NCBI GenBank assembly: GCA_031276435.1
Contig: JAISNB010000053.1
Coordinates: forward strand, 1-19,560
Source: Burkholderiaceae bacterium
GTDB taxonomy: Bacteria > Pseudomonadota > Gammaproteobacteria > Burkholderiales > Burkholderiaceae_C
Reading direction: 5' to 3'
Length of the DNA stretch: 19,560 nucleotides
In this document: piece by piece, positions 14,799 to 19,560 of the stretch
How the letters are laid out: every line of letters begins with the position of its first letter
Numbering within the stretch: position 1 is the stretch's first letter
Program-made: the position numbers and the translations under genes
The notes under the pieces: model-generated
Told to the model about the DNA's origin: nothing
The model's input: the letters and a program-made list of their open reading frames with translations, nothing else
Database searches by the model: none

Positions 14799-14833
14799 GC
14801 GCGCGCGTGCCCGGCGCATCGGGTTGCGCGCGC
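14799..14833. other. GC-rich hairpin before acnB
   Basis: GCGCGCGC (14799-14806) pairs with GCGCGCGC (14826-14833), then comes AGCCCAAATATG and a short T-run at 14846-14850. It could be a weak terminator for the preceding gene. The second arm overlaps a possible -35 (TTGCGC, 14825-14830) with TTTTAT 17 bases on, so it might equally belong to an acnB promoter. Both readings are weak. Confidence 0.3.
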
Positions 14834-14928
14834 AGCCCAAATATGTTTTTATTGTTTCCGGCGGAGCCATCGGGCAGGCCGCCACAACCCGTTTCACCCA
14901 CCCCACGCATTGTTATCAGGAGAAAAAA

Positions 14929-17520
14929 ATGCTGAAAGCCTACCGCGAGCATGTCGCCGAGCGCGCTGCACTGGGCATTCCACCCTTGCCGCTGGATGCC
15001 AAACAAACCGCCGCGCTGATCGAGTTGATCAAAAATCCGCCTGCGGGCGAAGAGACCTTTTTGCTGGATCTGCTCACGCACCGCGTACCGCCGGGCGTGG
15101 ATGACGCCGCCAAGGTCAAGGCCAGCTTTCTGGCCGCCGTGGCGCATGGCGATCTCAAGACCGCTTTGATCTCGCGCGCCAAGGCCGCCGAACTGCTGGG
15201 CACCATGGTGGGTGGCTACAACGTGCACCCGCTGATCGAATTGCTGGACGACGCCGAAATCGCAACCGTGGCCGCCAATGGCCTGAAAAACACCTTGTTG
15301 ATGTTCGACTACTTCAACGACGTGGCCGCCAAGGCCCGCGCTGGCAACGCCAAGGCCAAAGAAGTGCTGCAAAGCTGGGCCGATGCCGAGTGGTTCACCA
15401 GCCGCCCCGAAGTGGCCCGCAAAATCACCGTCACCGTCTTCAAGGTACCGGGCGAAACCAACACCGACGACCTCTCTCCCGCGCCCGATGCCTGGAGCCG
15501 CCCGGACATTCCGCTGCACTATCTGGCGATGCTCAAGAACACACGCCCCGACGCCGCCTTCAAGCCTGAAGAGGACGGCAAGCGCGGCCCCATCCGTTTC
15601 ATTGAGGAACTCAAGAAAAAAGGCCACCTCGTGGCCTACGTGGGCGACGTGGTGGGCACCGGCTCTTCGCGCAAATCGGCCACCAACAGCGTCATCTGGG
15701 CGACGGGGCAAGACATTCCGTTTGTGCCCAACAAACGCTTTGGCGGCGTGACACTGGGCGGCAAAATCGCGCCCATTTTCTTCAACACGCAAGAGGACTC
15801 CGGCTCGCTGCCCATTGAGGTCGATGTCTCCGGCTTCGGCATGGGCGATGTCATCGACATTTACCCCTACGACGGAAAAATCGGCAAGGACGGCAAAACC
15901 GTGGCCGAATTCCAGCTCAAAAGCGATGTGCTGCTCGACGAAGTGCGCGCGGGCGGTCGCATCAACCTCATCATTGGCCGCGCGCTCACCGCCAAGGCGC
16001 GCGAGGCGCTGGGCCTACCCGCCTCTACCGCGTTTCGCCTGCCCAAAGTGCCCAAAGACACCGGCAAGGGCTACACCCTGGCGCAGAAAATGGTGGGCCG
16101 CGCCTGCGGCCTGCCTGAAGGGCAGGGCATTCGCCCCGGCACGTATTGCGAGCCGCGCATGACCACCGTGGGCAGCCAGGACACCACCGGCCCCATGACG
16201 CGCGACGAACTCAAGGACTTGGCCTGCCTGGGTTTTTCCGCCGACATGGTGATGCAATCGTTCTGCCACACCGCCGCTTACCCGAAACCCGTGGACGCCA
16301 AAATGCACCGCGAGCTGCCGCCCTTCATCAGCAACCGCGGCGGCGTGGCGCTGCGTCCGGGTGATGGCGTGATCCACTCCTGGCTCAACCGCTTGCTGCT
16401 GCCCGACACCGTGGGCACCGGCGGCGACAGCCACACGCGCTTTCCCATTGGCATCAGTTTCCCGGCTGGATCGGGCCTGGTGGCCTTTGGCGCCGCAACC
16501 GGCGTGATGCCGCTGGACATGCCCGAAAGCGTGCTCGTGCGCTTCAAGGGCAAAATGCAGCCCGGCGTCACCCTGCGCGATCTGGTGCACGCCATTCCGC
16601 TCTACGCCATTCGGCAGGGCCTGCTCACCGTGGCCAAACAGGGCAAGAAAAATGTCTTTTCGGGCCGCATCCTGGAAATCGAGGGCCTGCCCGATCTGAA
16701 GGTGGAACAGGCCTTCGAACTATCGGACGCATCAGCCGAGCGTTCAGCCGCTGGCTGTACCATCAAGCTCAACAAGGAGCCGGTCATTGAATACCTCGAA
16801 AGCAACGTGGTACTCATGAAAAACATGATTGCCGATGGTTACCAGGACGCCAAAACGCTCCAGCGCCGCATCGAGAAAGTGCGCGCCTGGCTGGACAAAC
16901 CCGCGCTGCTTGAAGCCGACAAGGACGCTGAATACGCCGCCGTCATCGAAATCAATCTCGACGAAATCAGGGAACCCATCGTCTGCTGCCCCAACGACCC
17001 GGACGATGCCAAAACCCTCTCCGACGTGGCGGGCACTCCGATTGACGAAGCCTTCATCGGCTCGTGCATGACCAACATCGGCCACTTCCGCGCGGCGGCC
17101 AAACTGCTTGGCGGGCAAAAAGACATTCCTGTGCGCCTGTGGATTGCCCCGCCCACCAAAATGGACGCCAGCGAACTGCTCAAGGAAGGACAATACGCCG
17201 CCTTTGGCACCGCGGGCGCACGCACCGAGATGCCCGGCTGCAGCCTGTGCATGGGCAACCAGGCCCAGGTGCACGAGGGCGCCACCGTCATGTCCACCAG
17301 CACGCGCAACTTTCCCAACCGTTTGGGCAAAAACACCAACGTCTTCCTGGGATCGGCTGAACTGGCCGCCATTTGCTCCAAACTGGGCAAAATCCCCACG
17401 CTGGCCGAATACCAGCAGGCCATGGGCATCATCACCCAGGACACCGCCAGCATCTACCGCTACATGAACTTCAACCAGATCGAGCAGTACAGGGAAACGG
17501 CGGACAAAGTGCAGATTTGA
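14929..17520 (+). CDS. acnB: Aconitate hydratase B
   Basis: Isomerises citrate to isocitrate through cis-aconitate. The 863-residue product is a full-length bacterial AcnB with the family's domain order: an N-terminal HEAT-like domain (about 1-160), the swivel domain with GTGSSRKSATNS, then the catalytic domains with GGDSHTRFPIG. The [4Fe-4S] ligands are Cys713 in GSCMTNIGHF and Cys771/Cys774 in PGCSLCMGNQ. The start at 14929 is fixed by CAGGAG six bases upstream and the typical MLKAYREHVAERAALGIPPL. It is last in the plus-strand series from mdh, 136 bases after the secreted-protein gene, and is closed by a strong terminator. It may also have its own promoter. Confidence 0.98.
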   Translation: MLKAYREHVAERAALGIPPLPLDAKQTAALIELIKNPPAGEETFLLDLLTHRVPPGVDDAAKVKASFLAAVAHGDLKTALISRAKAAELLGTMVGGYNVHPLIELLDDAEIATVAANGLKNTLLMFDYFNDVAAKARAGNAKAKEVLQSWADAEWFTSRPEVARKITVTVFKVPGETNTDDLSPAPDAWSRPDIPLHYLAMLKNTRPDAAFKPEEDGKRGPIRFIEELKKKGHLVAYVGDVVGTGSSRKSATNSVIWATGQDIPFVPNKRFGGVTLGGKIAPIFFNTQEDSGSLPIEVDVSGFGMGDVIDIYPYDGKIGKDGKTVAEFQLKSDVLLDEVRAGGRINLIIGRALTAKAREALGLPASTAFRLPKVPKDTGKGYTLAQKMVGRACGLPEGQGIRPGTYCEPRMTTVGSQDTTGPMTRDELKDLACLGFSADMVMQSFCHTAAYPKPVDAKMHRELPPFISNRGGVALRPGDGVIHSWLNRLLLPDTVGTGGDSHTRFPIGISFPAGSGLVAFGAATGVMPLDMPESVLVRFKGKMQPGVTLRDLVHAIPLYAIRQGLLTVAKQGKKNVFSGRILEIEGLPDLKVEQAFELSDASAERSAAGCTIKLNKEPVIEYLESNVVLMKNMIADGYQDAKTLQRRIEKVRAWLDKPALLEADKDAEYAAVIEINLDEIREPIVCCPNDPDDAKTLSDVAGTPIDEAFIGSCMTNIGHFRAAAKLLGGQKDIPVRLWIAPPTKMDASELLKEGQYAAFGTAGARTEMPGCSLCMGNQAQVHEGATVMSTSTRNFPNRLGKNTNVFLGSAELAAICSKLGKIPTLAEYQQAMGIITQDTASIYRYMNFNQIEQYRETADKVQI

Positions 17521-17537
17521 CTTTGCACCCAAAAGAC

Positions 17538-17582
17538 CAAAGGGCGCGGCGGCAAATGATGCCACCGCGCCCTTTGTGTTTT
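17538..17582 (+). terminator. Intrinsic terminator of acnB, possibly bidirectional
   Basis: A 17-bp stem with a single mismatch (17538-17554 and 17560-17576), closed by the loop AATGA and followed by TGTTTT. It begins 18 bases after the acnB stop. On the minus strand the stem is followed by GTCTTTTG, so it may also end the convergent ferredoxin reductase transcript about 87 bases after its stop. Confidence 0.92.
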
Positions 17583-17662
17583 CTGGAAATGGCAGACAGG
17601 TCTTGCGGCCTGCTTGCCCTGCCCCGGTTGATGGTGGCTGCGCCGCCGCGCGCTTGTCGCCC

Positions 17663-18436
17663 TTATTGTTCGACGAACGCGCGTTCGATCACGTAATCGC
17701 CGGGAGCGGTGGTGTTGCCTTCGTGAAAGCCGCGTTTTTCCAGCACTTCGCGGATGGACTTGAGCATGGCCGGACTGCCGCAGAGCATGGCACGGTCGGT
17801 TTGCGGGTTGAGGTCGGGGATGCCCAGATCGGCGGCGAGGCTGCCGCTTTCGATCAGATCCGGGATGCGGCCCTGGCGCTCGAACGGCTCGCGCGTCACA
17901 GTGGGGCAGTACTTGAGCTGCGCCGAAACCATTTCGCCCAGAAGCTCGTGCCTGGGCAGCTCGTGGGTGATGTAGTCGCGGTAGGCCAGCTCGCTGACCA
18001 GGCGGCAGCCGTGCACGAGAATGACTTGCTCGAACTTTTCGTAGGTCTCGGGGTCGCGGATGATGCTCAGAAACGGCGCCAAGCCGGTGCCGGTGCCAAA
18101 CAGGTACAGCCGCCTGGCGGGCAGCAGGTAATCGATCAGCAGGGTGCCCGTGGGCTTGTGGCCCACAAGGATCTTGTCGCCGGGCTGGATGTGCTGCAAG
18201 CGGCTGGTCAGCGGGCCGTCCGGCACTTTGATGCTCAGAAACTCCAGCACCTCCTCGTAGTTGGGACTGACGATGGAGTAGGCGCGCAGCAGGGGCTTGC
18301 CATCGACGCGCAGGCCGATCATGGTGAAATGGCCGTTGGAAAAGCGCAGGCTTTGGCTGCGCGTGGTGGTAAAGGAAAACAGGCGATCGGTCCAGTGGTG
18401 GACGGTCAGAACGGTTTCTTCGTCAAAGGCGGCCAT
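17663..18436 (-). CDS. fpr: Ferredoxin-NADP(+) reductase
   Basis: A 257-residue cytoplasmic flavoprotein that exchanges electrons between NADP(H) and ferredoxin or flavodoxin. It has an FAD-binding beta-barrel with RAYS (residues 51-54) followed by IVSPNYEE, and an NADP-binding domain with GTGTGLAPF (114-122), LVHGCR and AMLCGS. The C-terminal YVIERAFVEQ resembles other proteobacterial Fpr proteins. The start at 18436 (MAAFDEETVLTVHHWTDRLF) matches the family; an upstream in-frame start at 18469 would fall inside a dyad. No clear ribosome binding site is present. It converges on acnB and is monocistronic as far as the window shows. Confidence 0.95.
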   Translation of the reverse strand: MAAFDEETVLTVHHWTDRLFSFTTTRSQSLRFSNGHFTMIGLRVDGKPLLRAYSIVSPNYEEVLEFLSIKVPDGPLTSRLQHIQPGDKILVGHKPTGTLLIDYLLPARRLYLFGTGTGLAPFLSIIRDPETYEKFEQVILVHGCRLVSELAYRDYITHELPRHELLGEMVSAQLKYCPTVTREPFERQGRIPDLIESGSLAADLGIPDLNPQTDRAMLCGSPAMLKSIREVLEKRGFHEGNTTAPGDYVIERAFVEQ

Positions 18437-18457
18437 GGCAAATAGGGGGAGGGAAGT

Positions 18458-18476
18458 CTGCCACGGCACGTGGCAG
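18458..18476. promoter_or_regulatory. Perfect dyad upstream of fpr
   Basis: CTGCCACG (18458-18465) and CGTGGCAG (18469-18476) are exact inverted complements separated by GCA. The dyad lies 22 bases upstream of the fpr start. It could be an operator or form a hairpin in the leader. It lacks a T-tract in either direction, so it is not a terminator. Confidence 0.5.
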
Positions 18477-18722
18477 CGGATACTGCAAAAGGCATTTATT
18501 GTCGCACGGCCTGATGATTGGCGCGCGCAGCTTCAAAAGAGCAGATTCCTTTCCTGTTCGCCGCCATCGCACGCGCGGCGGCGCGCGGCACAGGCCGACG
18601 TTGTTTGCGGATGCGCCGCCATCGCATCGCGCGCGCCACGCCTCGCCGGGCGGTCTGAATGGCGCGCGGCGGGCAAAAGCAAGGCAGGCAGCGCCACACC
18701 AGCTGAAAGCTCTTGACCTCTC
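18477..18722. other. Non-coding DNA upstream of fpr
   Basis: I see no gene here. The fpr promoter should lie at its left end but no good hexamer pair was found. The middle is very GC-rich, with a loosely repeated CGCCGCCATCGCA (at about 18560 and 18617). Confidence 0.4.
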
Positions 18723-18780
18723 GATCCCCTTTCAGGCGGCGAGGGAGAAGCCGGCGCGCAGCGCCGCCGGGTGAGGGGGA
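18723..18780. repeat. Intergenic repeat, GGCGCGNAGCGCC family
   Basis: The stretch GGCGAGGGAGAAGCC followed by the palindrome GGCGCGCAGCGCC (18753-18765) and CGGGTGAGGGGGA. It has the same core as the left-end tandem units and the copy at 19092-19104. Confidence 0.65.
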
Positions 18781-18835
18781 TGCCTGCGCTCCCGCGCCGC
18801 GCAGTCAGCATGGCATTGCATGCGACCTACCATTT

Positions 18836-18906
18836 CATTGCGAGTGCCCCGCCATGCCATTGCATGCGCATCGTCATTGCGAGCGCCGCAGGCCCGTGGC
18901 AATCCA
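18836..18906. repeat. CATTGCGAG-family repeat fragments
   Basis: CATTGCGAG occurs at 18836-18844 and 18875-18883, the second followed by GCAATCCA at 18899-18906. These match the left arm of the palindromic repeat at 3302-3391. The right arm is missing, so this is a partial or rearranged copy. Confidence 0.65.
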
Positions 18907-18950
18907 CTACTACTCCTATGCGCGTGCAAGTGCACCTCTTCATTGCCCTC

Positions 18951-19113
18951 GCCCCCATCCTCACTCCCCCGCCCTTCTCCACAAGTGGAGAGGGGCGCCT
19001 ATTGCACCCTCCCCTTTGGGCAGGGATGGGGGAGAGTCAGAGGGGGAGGGAATATAAGAGTCTCCCTCGCCCCCTTTTAGGGGGAGAGGGTGGCGCGAAG
19101 CGCCGGGTGAGGT
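18951..19113. repeat. GGGAGAGGG-type repeat cluster
   Basis: A run of pyrimidine-rich then purine-rich blocks containing CTCCA/TGGAG (18977-18990 hairpin), CCCTCCCC, GGGGGAGAG and GGGGGAGAGGGTGGCGCGAA, ending with the palindrome GGCGCGAAGCGCC at 19092-19104 and CGGGTGAGG. It is the same family as the 1-600 tandem repeat but without the signal-peptide segment. Confidence 0.7.
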
Positions 19114-19150
19114 GTTTTGCCATGCAAAGCGCGGCGCCTGGATCGGCGTT

Positions 19151-19203
19151 GCACCTACCCTCTCTCGCCCCTGCCGGGGCACACTCTCTTAAGGGAGAGA
19201 AAG
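19151..19203. repeat. Further GGGAGAG repeat remnant
   Basis: CCCTCTCTCGCCCCTGCCGG followed by CTCTCTTAAGGGAGAG, which can fold on itself. This is a typical variant of the neighbouring intergenic repeat. Confidence 0.5.
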
Positions 19204-19254
19204 GAAGGCAGGCGGCAGCGCCGTCGAGAAAGGGTGCGGCAAAAATGGAAGCAG

Positions 19255-19287
19255 ATGGATTGCCGCGTCGCTTCGCTCCTCGCAATG
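19255..19287. repeat. Half copy of the palindromic intergenic repeat
   Basis: ATGGATTGCCGCGTCGCTTC then GCTCCTCGCAATG. This is the right arm of the CATTGCGAG...GCAATCCAT palindromic family seen at 3302-3391. From 19288 to 19516 I see nothing further that is recognisable except a weak promoter-like pair, TTGCGC (19447-19452) and TACACT (19469-19474), with a 16-base spacer. Confidence 0.65.
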
Positions 19288-19516
19288 GCAAGCGTTTGGT
19301 TTGCGGAAGAAATCGCCGCCCGCTTTCCCGAATCCTCCCGCTGTGTAGATACCTATGCTTTGGGTGGGAAGGCGAGGCAATAGGCAGCGAGGGTAGGGCG
19401 GCCCGGCGGGCGGGGGCAAGCGCGTCATCTCTTGTGGTGGCAACGGTTGCGCCGCCGGTTGGACGAGGTACACTTGGGACAAGGCAGATTGCCAAGCGCC
19501 ACCTGCACACCACACC

Positions 19517-19560
19517 ATGAAGTCCACAACTTACATTTACGAAAATGACATGGGATGGGT
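19517..19560 (+). CDS. 5' end of a gene, possibly Fic-type (partial)
   Basis: An ATG at 19517 opens a frame that runs off the window edge: MKSTTYIYENDMGW. Base use becomes AT-rich exactly here, as at the start of a real gene. The YIYEN...W pattern near the N-terminus resembles the opening of DUF4172-containing Fic-domain proteins (typically YIW- or YE- followed by a Trp-containing segment). Fourteen codons are too few to be sure. No Shine-Dalgarno is seen; a weak promoter-like pair lies about 45 bases upstream. Confidence 0.4.
   Translation, partial: MKSTTYIYENDMGW

Noticed and set aside
14545..15792. A 415-codon minus-strand frame opposite the secreted protein and acnB
   Set aside because: It overlaps two plus-strand genes in antisense and carries no family signature.

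Overview
The window is a chromosomal segment from a high-G+C betaproteobacterium. Protein styles and gene order match Burkholderiales, most likely Comamonadaceae: mdh divergent from a GntR-sdhCDAB-sdhE-gltA block, then an HpcH/HpaI lyase, a small secreted protein and acnB. The assignment rests on remembered family sequences and synteny; no database search was run.

Layout. (1) 1-784: non-coding, repeat-rich DNA with about 2.5 tandem units of roughly 240 bp. (2) 785-3169, minus strand: leuC, an entericidin-like lipoprotein and leuD (leucine biosynthesis). (3) 3170-3519: intergenic, with a 90-bp imperfect palindromic repeat. (4) 3520-4497, minus: a LysR-type regulator. (5) 4643-10961, minus: GntR regulator, sdhC, sdhD, sdhA, sdhB, sdhE and gltA, closed by a strong intrinsic terminator. 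(6) 10962-11264: divergent control region with two back-to-back sigma70-like promoters sharing a -35 region, and a dyad over one of them. (7) 11265-17520, plus: mdh, NTF2-like protein 1, HpcH/HpaI lyase, NTF2-like protein 2, a secreted protein of unknown function and acnB, followed by a strong terminator. (8) 17663-18436, minus: ferredoxin-NADP reductase. (9) 18437-19516: about 1.1 kb of non-coding DNA with the same two repeat families seen on the left. (10) 19517 to the edge: the first codons of a plus-strand gene, possibly a Fic-type protein.

How the genes work together. Citrate synthase, aconitase B, succinate dehydrogenase with its flavinylation factor SdhE, and malate dehydrogenase form much of the TCA cycle. 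They sit in two divergent transcription units around one GntR/UTRA regulator, which is the obvious candidate to control both. LeuC and LeuD are aconitase-family isomerases for leucine synthesis. The lyase and secreted protein appear to belong to the ancestral cluster. The two NTF2-like genes have visibly lower G+C than their neighbours and look like later insertions.

I found no tRNA, rRNA, CRISPR array, transposase, phage gene or defence system. Most of the window is a well-conserved metabolic cluster. The less ordinary parts are the divergent control region, the two NTF2-like genes around the lyase, and the left-end tandem repeat that carries a duplicated signal-peptide reading frame.
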